A stretch of DNA of 64,000 nt from UBA1738 sp045538755 (GTDB lineage: Bacteria > Bacillota > Clostridia > UBA1381). Of this stretch, positions 35,446 to 42,703 are shown piece after piece. The stretch covers positions 62,001 through 126,000 of the forward strand of contig JAZQEC010000002.1 of assembly GCA_045538755.1 (NCBI GenBank), read 5' to 3'. A model generated the notes under the pieces. The model had not been told where the DNA came from, did no database searches, and saw nothing but the letters and a program-made list of their open reading frames with translations. Made by a program: the position numbers and the translations under genes. How positions within the stretch are numbered: the stretch's first letter is position 1; each line of letters begins with the position of its first letter.

Positions 35446-35717
35446 AGAAGATTATGACGAAGGAAAGGTTTAAAGGGCTTAAAACAGATGAAGAGTACAA
35501 GCAGGCTGTTGCTGAAGGATATCAGGAGGTACTCGATTTTGTGACAGAAGCTATCGGGCCTACGTCTATGGCAGACGAGCCGCTTTTATGTGCAGCGCTA
35601 GAAGTTTTTGCAAAAACTCTTAAAGAGAATATGCGCCCTACCGAAAGAGAAATCTATGAAGAAGTCAGAAGTCTTGGTGTTACCGGTATAGGAATACCAA
35701 AGAAAACAGAGGAATAA
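35442..35717 (+). CDS. Hypothetical early phage protein
   Basis: A 91-residue acidic, helical protein of unknown function. It starts at an ATGA overlap with the preceding membrane protein, so translation is coupled. No motif is recognised. Its stop codon lies in the U-run of the antisense-oriented terminator of small RNA 2. Confidence 0.65.
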   Translation: MKKIMTKERFKGLKTDEEYKQAVAEGYQEVLDFVTEAIGPTSMADEPLLCAALEVFAKTLKENMRPTEREIYEEVRSLGVTGIGIPKKTEE

Positions 35718-35776
35718 AAAAGACCGCCTTTTACAAGGCGGCCAGAGACTCGTAAAAGTCCCAATAATATAAGAGC
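35715..35776 (-). ncRNA. Candidate prophage small RNA 2
   Basis: A minus-strand unit of about 62 bases. After its promoter the RNA reads through GGACTTTTACG-complementary sequence and ends at the hairpin CCGCCTT-GTAA-AAGGCGG (35741-35724) followed by a six-U run (35721-35716). It lies in the only gap of the early operon (35718-35838) and runs against it. No ORF with a ribosome binding site is inside. It could act on early mRNAs by base pairing or by transcriptional interference. Confidence 0.65.
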
Positions 35777-35782
35777 ATTTAT

Positions 35783-35811
35783 ATTATACAGGACTTTTAC
35801 GAATTTGTCAA
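35783..35811 (-). promoter_or_regulatory. Perfect consensus promoter of small RNA 2
   Basis: On the minus strand TTGACA (35811-35806) and TATAAT (35788-35783) are exactly 17 bases apart. The spacer and the transcript start form an inverted repeat (CGTAAAAGTCC at 35751-35761, GGACTTTTACG at 35791-35801) resembling the CGTAAAAAGT core of the repressor operators, so control by the phage repressor is possible. Confidence 0.8.
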
Positions 35812-35838
35812 GAGTATATGATGAAGGAGTTAAAGAAA

Positions 35839-36114
35839 ATGATTAAAGAAACAAGAAAAATCTCAGAAGACGGCATAAGGCAATTATGCATAGACTATAA
35901 TTTTTGCAATAACTGCACAAATGAACAGTATATGGAGGTGTTAGCCTTTGGCGGACAGGAAATGACCACTGCAAAAATATACGAGTTGGCAAAGCTGCTA
36001 GAAAAGTATACAGTCGAATCGTGTGCTACCGATGTCACCGATTATATGTGGCTTATAGCAAGAAGGTGTCATACAGATTTTTCCTTTACATCACGAAAAA
36101 GTGAGGGGGATTAA
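35839..36114 (+). CDS. Hypothetical early phage protein
   Basis: A 91-residue protein starting MIKETRKISEDG. The ATG at 35839 has AAGGAG at 35824-35829, whereas the in-frame ATGs at 35818 and 35821 have none. It is rich in cysteine (CIDYNFCNNC) without a clear zinc motif. No family is recognised. It overlaps the start region of the next gene's ribosome binding site. Confidence 0.65.
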   Translation: MIKETRKISEDGIRQLCIDYNFCNNCTNEQYMEVLAFGGQEMTTAKIYELAKLLEKYTVESCATDVTDYMWLIARRCHTDFSFTSRKSEGD

Positions 36115-36115
36115 T

Positions 36116-36289
36116 ATGAGCTTTTATAACGATGCTTTAAGGTGCGAGAGCCAAAGGCTTGCTCCCGAAGAGGAATACATACGGGAGCCTTGCCAAGTTT
36201 GTAGGCGGACAAGCTATGACTTTATCGTCAAAAATCTCTATGACGAAGTGGTCGGGTGCGATGAATGTATTAAAAAAGAGTATTTATAG
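36116..36289 (+). CDS. Small zinc-ribbon-like phage protein
   Basis: A 57-residue protein with two CxxC pairs (CQVC near 27-30 and CDEC near 48-51) that form a likely zinc ribbon. It begins 2 bases after the previous stop with GAGGGGG upstream. The function is unknown; proteins of this size and motif are common early phage genes. Confidence 0.7.
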   Translation: MSFYNDALRCESQRLAPEEEYIREPCQVCRRTSYDFIVKNLYDEVVGCDECIKKEYL

Positions 36290-36312
36290 AGAGGAACAGG
36301 AGGAAAAAGAAA

Positions 36313-36939
36313 ATGCCTATTAAATCATACAAAGAAATGCGTGAAATAGATGTTTCACCTTTTGTGGAAAAAAGAGACGGAAACGACTACTTGAATTGGG
36401 CAATGTGTAAAGAGCTTTTACATCAGAACGGAGCAGAAAATGTTTACTTTGAGCCATGCACAAACGAGAACGGCTCATCCCTGTTTATGAGTGACCAAGT
36501 ATTCACAGATAGCAAGGGGAACAGCAACAGATGTTATGAGGTAAGAGTGCACATCGTGATAGATAATCTTGAATTTGATGCTCAATTTCCGCTTATGAAC
36601 GGAAGCAATCCTGTTAAGGACAACAGTATGTCGCAACAGAGAGTATGGAACGCACAGACAAGGGCCTTTGTTAAGGGTGTTGCGATAAGAACAGGGTTAG
36701 GATTTGATTTGTGGCTGAAGAACGATATAGAATGCAAGACAGCAGATGATGACTTGTCAAAGCACTCAATATTTGCCATAAAGGAAAGAATGCAACTGGC
36801 ATATACAAAAGCTATTAAGAAAAAGATGTCAACAAAAGAAATCGCTGAAGCTGTAATGATGACTGAGGACGAAGTTAAAATGGTATTTACTTATTTTGAC
36901 CAACTTGACCGATTTGAAAAGAAGCTGAATGCCTTATGA
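36313..36939 (+). CDS. DUF1071 single-strand annealing-type protein
   Basis: A 208-residue protein of the DUF1071 (Sak3-like) family of phage recombination proteins. Conserved features are the NDYLNWAMCKELL start block, VHIVIDNLEFDAQFPLMNG and QQRVWNAQTRAFVKGVAIRTGLGFDLW. It is expected to anneal single-stranded DNA during phage recombination together with the exonuclease encoded next, whose ATG overlaps its TGA. AGGAGGAAAAAGAAA precedes the start. Confidence 0.85.
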   Translation: MPIKSYKEMREIDVSPFVEKRDGNDYLNWAMCKELLHQNGAENVYFEPCTNENGSSLFMSDQVFTDSKGNSNRCYEVRVHIVIDNLEFDAQFPLMNGSNPVKDNSMSQQRVWNAQTRAFVKGVAIRTGLGFDLWLKNDIECKTADDDLSKHSIFAIKERMQLAYTKAIKKKMSTKEIAEAVMMTEDEVKMVFTYFDQLDRFEKKLNAL

Positions 36940-37499
36940 TAGCCAGTCAGGACAGAAGTTATTACATCGGGGCAAGTGAAACGGATAAGGTTATCGGTAA
37001 TTGGAAAACTCAATCCTGGATTAAATGGTGGATGCAGAAGATAGGCATTAACAATGACCACTTTGACAATGTATATACCCTTGCAGGAACACATTTTGAG
37101 CATCGTATCTTAGAAAGCCTTGGTGTTCCAATGGAATTCGATAAGCAATACATCCTTGAGGATTTAAGGTTGAGAGTTAACCTTGACGGAAACACGGATG
37201 ATTGCATCTATGAATGTAAAACCTTCATCAATTCTAAAGGCTTTAGCCTTCCCCAAAAGTATATAAACCAAGTGCAAGTACAGATGTTTGCATCGGGTAT
37301 TCATAATGCGGTAATAGTGGCATATGGGCTTGAGGACGAAGATTATAAGAACTTCTTTAGACCGATTGACCCCGAAAGACTGCACACCTTCCCTATTACA
37401 TATAATCCTGAGTGGATTGATAAGGTGTATATGCCAAAGCATTTGCTTTTACGAGATTGTTTGGTTAAGGGGGTGATTCCTGATGAAGCTGTCATTTAA
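36936..37499 (+). CDS. YqaJ/lambda-exonuclease-like recombination nuclease
   Basis: A 187-residue PD-(D/E)xK nuclease. GASE near the N-terminus, GTHFEHRI, NLDGNTDD, YECKTF (E-x-K) and YINQVQVQM match the YqaJ viral recombinase family. It would resect DNA ends to give substrate for the annealing protein. The start overlaps the upstream stop (ATGA) and its end overlaps the NinB-like gene by 17 bases. Confidence 0.85.
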   Translation: MIASQDRSYYIGASETDKVIGNWKTQSWIKWWMQKIGINNDHFDNVYTLAGTHFEHRILESLGVPMEFDKQYILEDLRLRVNLDGNTDDCIYECKTFINSKGFSLPQKYINQVQVQMFASGIHNAVIVAYGLEDEDYKNFFRPIDPERLHTFPITYNPEWIDKVYMPKHLLLRDCLVKGVIPDEAVI

Positions 37500-37992
37500 A
37501 AAAGAGAAATTCGCATTTATGCTCCCAAGAATTCTTGAGTTTGTCAATACCCTTGAGGATGATAAAACATATGAAGTTACCATAGACAAGGAAAAGAAAA
37601 GACGGAGCAACGACGCAAATGCATATTATTGGTCGCTTATCGGTCAGCTTTCCGCAAAGATAAATGTTCCGCCAAGAGAAATATATCGAACACATATTAA
37701 GGATATAGGAGATAACTTTGAGATTGTGCCCATCAGGGAGATTGCTGTTGATGCTTGGAAAAATGCTTGGGAGTCAAGGGGACTTGGTTGGTGCTGCGAA
37801 TGTCTTGGAGAGTCAAAGATGAGAGACTATATGAATGTGATTTGCTTCTATGGCTCGTCCACTTATGACACAAGACAAATGTCAAGGCTTATAGATTTAT
37901 GCGTTTCCGATTGTAAGGAGCAAGGCATAGAGACTATGACACCTCAAGAGATTGCGCTTCTGATTGAAAAGGACAAAGAAAATGGCCAGTAA
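37483..37992 (+). CDS. NinB-like recombination protein
   Basis: A 169-residue protein with the NinB-type block KRRSNDANAYYWSLIGQLS (about 40-58) followed by a conserved C-terminal part with STYDTRQMSRLIDLCV. NinB proteins bind single-stranded DNA and can act in phage recombination. The ATG lies inside the exonuclease gene and follows GGGGGTGATT. The next gene overlaps its end. Confidence 0.8.
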   Translation: MKLSFKKEKFAFMLPRILEFVNTLEDDKTYEVTIDKEKKRRSNDANAYYWSLIGQLSAKINVPPREIYRTHIKDIGDNFEIVPIREIAVDAWKNAWESRGLGWCCECLGESKMRDYMNVICFYGSSTYDTRQMSRLIDLCVSDCKEQGIETMTPQEIALLIEKDKENGQ

Positions 37993-38287
37993 AATATCAA
38001 GAGCCTGTGACATCTCACCAACTGTGAGAAAAGAGGTTATGGAACGGGATGGATATAAATGTATTTGTTGCGATGCTACATATGGTCTTCAGGTTGCACA
38101 TTATATACCTCGTTCAAGATTGGGATTAGGAATACCTCAAAATCTTGGCGTTATGTGCATCAGGTGTCACAGAGAGTTTGACGATGGTAATTTTCATAAG
38201 GAAATACAAAAACACTTTAGAGAGTATTTACAGTCCTTATACGAGGATTGGTGTGAAAAGAACTTGATTTATTCAAAATGGAGGTAG
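37982..38287 (+). CDS. HNH endonuclease
   Basis: A 101-residue HNH protein. CICC and CIRCH form the zinc knuckles, AHYIPRSRLGLGIPQNLGV is the H-N core, and HREFDDGNF ends the motif. The ATG at 37982 overlaps the preceding TAA. An HNH gene in the recombination module, away from the terminase, suggests recombination or DNA processing rather than packaging. Confidence 0.85.
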   Translation: MASKISRACDISPTVRKEVMERDGYKCICCDATYGLQVAHYIPRSRLGLGIPQNLGVMCIRCHREFDDGNFHKEIQKHFREYLQSLYEDWCEKNLIYSKWR

Positions 38288-38292
38288 CGTAA

Positions 38293-38649
38293 ATGACATA
38301 TGAACAAGTAAAGGTTATATTTGCACAGCCTGTGCCGCGGTCGGACCTACCCATAATATTTAATTGCACAGACCGAAAGGCAAGGGCAATAATTTCTAAG
38401 CTTCAAGAAAAATACAACATCGTAAATTTACAGGACGGCAAAGGATATTTTCTTGCTGACAATGAAACGGCATTAAGATATGCAAAGCAAGAACGCAGCC
38501 GAGCTTTAAAAAGTTATCTCAAGGCAAATAAAATTGTTTCAAGATGTACACATCAGTTAGGAATAAAAGTCCCGGTACGGGCACACTTCAGAACTATTGG
38601 CGGTAAGGCTAATAGCATCATTCAAAATCAAATAGAAATGGAGTTTTAA
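38293..38649 (+). CDS. Putative DNA-binding phage protein
   Basis: A 118-residue protein with a winged-helix-like N-terminus (FNCTDRKARAIISKLQEKYNIVNLQDGKGYFL) and a basic C-terminal half. It resembles small helper proteins of phage replication or regulation, with no specific family assigned. GGAGG precedes the ATG by 6 bases. Confidence 0.7.
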   Translation: MTYEQVKVIFAQPVPRSDLPIIFNCTDRKARAIISKLQEKYNIVNLQDGKGYFLADNETALRYAKQERSRALKSYLKANKIVSRCTHQLGIKVPVRAHFRTIGGKANSIIQNQIEMEF

Positions 38650-38682
38650 AAGGAGGAATGACTTATCAATAAAGTAATCTTA

Positions 38683-39072
38683 ATGGGACGGCTCACCAAA
38701 GAGCCAGAACTGAAACAAACGCCACAGGGTGTGGCAGTTTGCAGATTTTCTTTAGCCGTAAACAGACGTTTTGCTAAAGAAGGCGGGCAGAATGCAGACT
38801 TTATAAACTGCACGGCTTGGCGACAGCAGGCAGAATTTATATCAAAGTATTTTGGTAAAGGCAGTATGATTTCAGTTGTGGGTAACCTGCAGTCACGCTC
38901 TTGGGACAATCAGGAGGGCAAAAAACAGTACGCAACAGACGTTATTGTTGACGAAGTATATTTTACCGATTCAAAGACCGAATCTGCAGGGACAACAGCC
39001 GGAAATAATACAGAAATAGACAATATGGGATTTCAGGTAGTAGACGGTTCAGAAGACGACTTGCCGTTTTAA
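38683..39072 (+). CDS. ssb: Single-stranded DNA-binding protein
   Basis: An OB-fold SSB (at least 129 residues) with MGRLTKEPELKQTPQGVAVCRFSLAVNR, NCTAWRQQAEFI, VVGNLQSRSW and an acidic tail ending DDLPF, the standard partner-binding tip. SSB proteins normally begin M-I-N-K-V-I-L-M-G-R. Here the codons before ATG 38683 read L-I-N-K-V-I-L in frame but lack ATG/GTG/TTG, while AGGAGG at 38651-38656 is placed for a start near CTT 38662 or ATC 38665. The true start is therefore uncertain. Confidence 0.9.
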   Translation: MGRLTKEPELKQTPQGVAVCRFSLAVNRRFAKEGGQNADFINCTAWRQQAEFISKYFGKGSMISVVGNLQSRSWDNQEGKKQYATDVIVDEVYFTDSKTESAGTTAGNNTEIDNMGFQVVDGSEDDLPF

Positions 39073-39084
39073 TGGGGTGAGTGG

Positions 39085-39834
39085 ATGAATTATATTTTGC
39101 AGCTTAACGGCTTTTGGAATTGGGCAAGAACGAATGAGATTTCACATCTGGAGCTGGACTTGTATATGTCAATTTTGGACATTGCAAACGGAACCTCATG
39201 GAAAACTCAATTCTCTATACCTAATTCAAGCCTCGGAAGATTCGATAAGAATTCACTCACAAGGGCAAGAAACAAGTTGGTACAGTATGGACTCATAAAT
39301 TACCAAAAAGGCAAAAAAGGACAAGCACCTACATATCAAGTAGTGCAATTATATGATGTTATTAATCCTAATAATGATACCTATATTGATACTAATACTG
39401 ATACTAATATGCATACCAATATAGGTACTAATATAGGGAATATACATAAACAAAAAGAAACTAAACAAAACAAAACTATTAACCCTATAGTCCCTTACAA
39501 AAAAATTGTTGACCTGTTTAACGATATTTGCAAATCACTACCAAAAGTGAAAACATTAAGCAATAGTCGAAAGGCTGCAATTAAAACCGCTGCAAAAAAA
39601 TATTCAGCGGATGATTTTGAAAGGTTGTTTCGAAAAGCAGAGGAAAGCGAGTTTCTTTGTGGAGGTAATAACAAAGCCTGGACTGCAACGTTCGATTGGT
39701 TAATCAAAGAGAGCAATATGGCGAAAGTGTTTGACGGAAATTATGACAATAAAAATAGTGCAGCCAAGAATTGCACAGCCTTTTCGGAAAACTCCTACGA
39801 CCACGCGGCTATAGAATTGCTTACAAGGAGGTGA
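39085..39834 (+). CDS. Phage replication initiation protein
   Basis: A 249-residue protein with an N-terminal winged-helix DNA-binding domain (about 1-92), a repetitive linker of four-residue units (D/H/G)TN(T/M/I) at about 98-118 and a C-terminal domain (about 130-215) typical of phage replisome organisers. The linker is encoded by tandem 12-bp repeats that probably form the replication origin. GGGGTGAG precedes the ATG. No helicase or loader gene follows, so host helicase recruitment is likely. Confidence 0.8.
   Translation: MNYILQLNGFWNWARTNEISHLELDLYMSILDIANGTSWKTQFSIPNSSLGRFDKNSLTRARNKLVQYGLINYQKGKKGQAPTYQVVQLYDVINPNNDTYIDTNTDTNMHTNIGTNIGNIHKQKETKQNKTINPIVPYKKIVDLFNDICKSLPKVKTLSNSRKAAIKTAAKKYSADDFERLFRKAEESEFLCGGNNKAWTATFDWLIKESNMAKVFDGNYDNKNSAAKNCTAFSENSYDHAAIELLTRR
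39376..39435. promoter_or_regulatory. Iterons, candidate prophage replication origin
   Basis: Five consecutive 12-bp units lie inside the replication gene: GATACCTATATT, GATACTAATACT, GATACTAATATG, CATACCAATATA and GGTACTAATATA. An AT-rich stretch (39436-39495) follows. This matches origins embedded in initiator genes, as in lambda O. Confidence 0.65.
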
Positions 39835-39844
39835 AAGTGTTACA

Positions 39845-40408
39845 GTGGATTATAGACAGATAAAGGCTATTGAACAAAAAAACAAGCAAAGAATACTAAA
39901 GCTTCAGCCCGATGTCCCGGAAACGTCAGGCATATACATATTCCTACGGTCAGAGGACGGATTTAAGTATGCTTATGTGGGACAGGCAAAGCGCCTTTTA
40001 ACAAGGCTTGCAGGGCATCTGTCCGGCTATCAGCACATAGACCTGTCAATCAAAAAACATGGCTTGGCAAGTGAGGACAATCCGTGTGGATGGAGATTGA
40101 TATGGTTTTCCTATCCTGCTACCGAGCTTGATGAGGCTGAACAAAAGTATATTAAGGAATATGCTAATGCAGGTTTTCAGCTTCGTAACAAGACAAGCGG
40201 AAGCCAGGGCAAGGGCAAATCAGGTATAGCCGAAAATAAGCCTTCAAAGGGGTATTATGACGGGCTTGCCCAAGGATACAAAAATGCACAGAAGTATGTG
40301 GCAAATTTGTTTGACAAGCATTTGAATTATGGCAAGAAGTCAGACAGACCAAATAAGAATCAGGATAAAGCTCTTGCAAAGTTTGAAGAGTTTTTACGAA
40401 TTAATTAA
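39845..40408 (+). CDS. GIY-YIG-like nuclease
   Basis: A 187-residue protein with a GIY-YIG-type core: SGIYIF (about 28-33), YAYVGQAKRLLTRLAGH (about 42-58) and the catalytic-type glutamate region ELDEAEQKYIKEY (about 97-109). It could be a homing-type or repair nuclease. It starts with GTG, with AAGGAGG 13 bases upstream, longer than usual. Confidence 0.8.
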   Translation: MDYRQIKAIEQKNKQRILKLQPDVPETSGIYIFLRSEDGFKYAYVGQAKRLLTRLAGHLSGYQHIDLSIKKHGLASEDNPCGWRLIWFSYPATELDEAEQKYIKEYANAGFQLRNKTSGSQGKGKSGIAENKPSKGYYDGLAQGYKNAQKYVANLFDKHLNYGKKSDRPNKNQDKALAKFEEFLRIN

Positions 40409-40426
40409 CGTGAAAGGAACAAAAAT

Positions 40427-41218
40427 ATGAGAGCAAATGAAACAAAAAATGAAAATCAAATAGTGTATATTTCTCTTGAAAAGCTACATCCGCATCCGGA
40501 CAACCCAAGAAAAGAGCTTGGCGACCTTACGGAGCTTGCGGACAGCATAAAGAAAAGCGGAATATTACAGAACCTTACCGTAATACCAGCAACCGGATAT
40601 TATCACGGTGACTACACCGTTATAATCGGTCACAGAAGATGTGCGGCGGCAAAGCTTGCAGGACTAACAGAAGTACCATGTGTAATAACTGAAATGGACT
40701 ACAAAGAGCAGATTGCAACGATGCTGTTAGAGAATATGCAACGTAATGATTTGACGGTATGGGAGCAAGCTCAAGGATTTCAAATGATGCTTGACCTGGG
40801 CGAGAGTATCGAAGATGTGTCCGAAAAGACAGGGTTTTCAGAAAGTACGGTAAGACGAAGAGTAAAGCTTTTAAAACTGGATAGCGATAAATTCAAGGAA
40901 AGCCAGGCAAGGCAAGTGTCCTTTATGGAGTACGAAAAGCTTTTTGAAATCGAGGATGAAGAAAAAAGAAATGAGCTTTTAGACAGTATAGGCACTAATA
41001 ATTTTAACGACAAATTTCTTCGTGCAAAAAAAGACCAAGACAGAGAAAAGAAAAGGGTGGAAGCTTTAGAAAAAGTAAAAGAATTTGCTACTGAATGCCC
41101 TAAAGATATTAGGGACAGAGGAAATCTTAAGTATATAAAATGCATTTATGATATAAAAGACATACCTGAAGATACTATAACACAAAAACTAAAAGAAATG
41201 GTGGGTAATGCAGAATGA
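40427..41218 (+). CDS. ParB/Spo0J-like nuclease-domain protein
   Basis: A 263-residue protein with a ParB N-terminal domain (LHPHPDNPRKELGDLTELADSI, GHRRCAAAKLAG, MLLENMQRNDLTVWEQAQGF) and a KorB-like helix-turn-helix (SIEDVSEKTGFSESTVRRRVKLL). No ParA is present, so it is more likely a phage DNA-binding regulator than a partition protein. The next gene starts at an ATGA overlap. Confidence 0.85.
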   Translation: MRANETKNENQIVYISLEKLHPHPDNPRKELGDLTELADSIKKSGILQNLTVIPATGYYHGDYTVIIGHRRCAAAKLAGLTEVPCVITEMDYKEQIATMLLENMQRNDLTVWEQAQGFQMMLDLGESIEDVSEKTGFSESTVRRRVKLLKLDSDKFKESQARQVSFMEYEKLFEIEDEEKRNELLDSIGTNNFNDKFLRAKKDQDREKKRVEALEKVKEFATECPKDIRDRGNLKYIKCIYDIKDIPEDTITQKLKEMVGNAE

Positions 41219-41406
41219 ACTTATATACAATCTATAACAACAAAACCGATATGCCTGTCATTATAGACGGAACGGCAAGAGAGTGCGCAAAGGCAATGGG
41301 GATGACTCTGTCCAGCTTTCGTTCGGCTGTCACTCATGCAAAGACGGGCAAGGTAAAAAAGTGGCACATAGAGGTACAACAGAACATACAGGAAAAGGGT
41401 GGTTGA
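41215..41406 (+). CDS. Small conserved phage protein
   Basis: A 63-residue protein with a possible HTH segment (TARECAKAMGMTLSSFRSAV). It overlaps the ParB-like stop by 4 bases. Such short HTH proteins are common in Firmicutes phages; the function is unknown. Confidence 0.7.
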   Translation: MNLYTIYNNKTDMPVIIDGTARECAKAMGMTLSSFRSAVTHAKTGKVKKWHIEVQQNIQEKGG

Positions 41407-41410
41407 GTAA

Positions 41411-41575
41411 ATGGCGAACAAAGGGAAAGCACTTACACAATGTGCGTTTTATGACAAAGACAGACACAACTGCAAAGCATTGAAAGAGCTGTACTGCGAA
41501 AAAGAAGAAAAGATGTGCAGCTTCTTTAAAACCAAAGAACAGTTTGCAGAGGATCTAAAAAGGGGGAAGGCGTGA
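41411..41575 (+). CDS. Small cysteine-rich phage protein
   Basis: A 54-residue gene (MANKGKALTQC..., ending DLKRGKA). Its four spaced cysteines (CAFYDKDRHNC, YC, MC) look like a metal-binding knot. It starts 4 bases after the preceding stop and overlaps the next ATG at TGATG. The function is unknown. Confidence 0.65.
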   Translation: MANKGKALTQCAFYDKDRHNCKALKELYCEKEEKMCSFFKTKEQFAEDLKRGKA

Positions 41576-41691
41576 TGTTGGCGTTTTCGTTACTGGCTGC
41601 GGTTTTATATACCCTATTCGGTAATGATACCAAGACAATATCGAGTTTAGTGGCAGCAATTTTATGTGTGCTATTGAGCAAACTCAATTAA
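41575..41691 (+). CDS. Small membrane peptide
   Basis: A 38-residue hydrophobic peptide (MLAFSLLAAVLYTLFG... ISSLVAAILCVLLSKLN) with one or two membrane segments. It begins on the TGATG overlap with the preceding gene, with GGGGGAAGG upstream. The coupling supports a real gene; the role is unknown. Confidence 0.6.
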   Translation: MLAFSLLAAVLYTLFGNDTKTISSLVAAILCVLLSKLN

Positions 41692-41718
41692 AAGGATTTT
41701 ATAGGTGAGGTGGAAACG

Positions 41719-42144
41719 GTGGAAGCAAAAGAATTTCTGAAACAAATATACAGACTTGATAAAACGATTGAAAACAAAATTGAAGAGTGTGAGCAATGGA
41801 AAACAATCGCAATGAACATAACGGCACATTCAGAGGGCGAAAGGGTGCAATCTTCCGGCAATCCTCAAAAAATGGCTGATGCTGTTTGCAGGTGTGTTGA
41901 CATTGAACGGGAAATATGCGAAACTGTTGCAAAACTTGCAAGCGTTCAAAAAGAGGTTGTAAGCGTGATTGAACAGCTTGACGATACCTTGCAATATGAT
42001 ATTTTACATAAAAGATATGTGCAGTATAAATCACTAACAGAAATAGCAATCGAAACCCGGTATTCTTATCAGCATATTGTTGACAACCACGGAAAGGCTA
42101 TCAAGAAAGTACAGAATTATTTGAATAATAGAAAAAACCTATAA
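41719..42144 (+). CDS. DUF1492-type late regulator, ArpU/sigma-like
   Basis: A 141-residue coiled-coil protein ending in a sigma-4-like HTH (LHKRYVQYKSLTEIAIETRYSYQHIVDNHGKA). This layout is that of DUF1492/ArpU-type activators found just before terminase genes, which switch on late transcription. The start may be the GTG at 41719 (GAGGTGG at 41707-41713) or 41710. A candidate late promoter and a terminator follow immediately. Confidence 0.8.
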   Translation: MEAKEFLKQIYRLDKTIENKIEECEQWKTIAMNITAHSEGERVQSSGNPQKMADAVCRCVDIEREICETVAKLASVQKEVVSVIEQLDDTLQYDILHKRYVQYKSLTEIAIETRYSYQHIVDNHGKAIKKVQNYLNNRKNL

Positions 42145-42156
42145 AAACCTATGGAA

Positions 42157-42179
42157 TCCTATATTTATTCTGTGATATA
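42157..42179 (+). promoter_or_regulatory. Candidate late promoter region
   Basis: TATAAT lies at 42174-42179 in the palindrome TGATAT-AATTAAA-ATATCA, without a good -35 box. That fits an activator-dependent late promoter under the DUF1492/ArpU-type protein. Confidence 0.4.
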
Positions 42180-42200
42180 ATTAAAATATCAGAATATGCG

Positions 42201-42244
42201 AAAAGCACCTGACAATTCCGTTGGGTGCTTTTTTGCGTGAATAA
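42201..42244 (+). terminator. Terminator or attenuator before terminase genes
   Basis: AAAAGCACC and GGTGCTTTT pair, followed by a T-run. The hairpin lies after the candidate late promoter and before terS, so it may be an antitermination-controlled attenuator. Confidence 0.8.
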
Positions 42245-42265
42245 ATACAAAAGGGGGTGTTTGGA

Positions 42266-42703
42266 ATGGCAGAGAAGAAAGCAAGCACAAAAAAAGCAAG
42301 TGCAAGAAAAACAGGCGGAAGCACAAAAAAAGTCGGCAGACCTACTGTGATGACAGCAGGAAAGCTCCGCAAACTCGAACAAGGTTTTTTAATGGGACTG
42401 AGCGACAGAAAATGTTGTGCTTTTGCGGATGTTTCAACTACTGCTTTGTATGAATACTGCACCAAACACCCAAAATTTGCGGAGCGAAAAGAACAGTTGA
42501 AAGATAGCCCGGCAATACAAGCTCAAATAAATGTTGTTACTGCAATAAATAACGGCGATGAGGATATGTCGAAATGGTATCTTGAAAGAAAGGCAAAAAA
42601 TGAATTTTCAACAAAACAAGAGGTTGATTTGTCCGGTGAAGTGAATAACCCGCTTTCAGGGCTAACAACAGACGAATTAAAGAAGTTGATCCACAATGAT
42701 TGA
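42266..42703 (+). CDS. Terminase small subunit
   Basis: A 145-residue protein with a Lys/Ala/Thr-rich N-terminus, a DNA-binding HTH (LMGLSDRKCCAFADVSTTALYEYC) and a C-terminal segment ending PLSGLTTDELKKLI that contacts the large subunit. The ATG at 42266 follows AGGGGGTG. It overlaps the large subunit gene by 8 bases. It recognises the packaging site. Confidence 0.85.
   Translation: MAEKKASTKKASARKTGGSTKKVGRPTVMTAGKLRKLEQGFLMGLSDRKCCAFADVSTTALYEYCTKHPKFAERKEQLKDSPAIQAQINVVTAINNGDEDMSKWYLERKAKNEFSTKQEVDLSGEVNNPLSGLTTDELKKLIHND

Noticed and set aside
35724..35741. A terminator for the + strand early operon
   Set aside because: The U-run is on the minus-strand side only (35721-35716); on the + strand the hairpin is followed by CCAGAG, so early transcription should read through.
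39376..39435. CRISPR array
   Set aside because: Repeats are 12 bp, contiguous and without spacers; they encode a protein linker in a replication gene.
40427..41218. A ParAB plasmid partition system
   Set aside because: No ParA-type ATPase and no parS-like repeats are near; the gene sits in a phage early operon.
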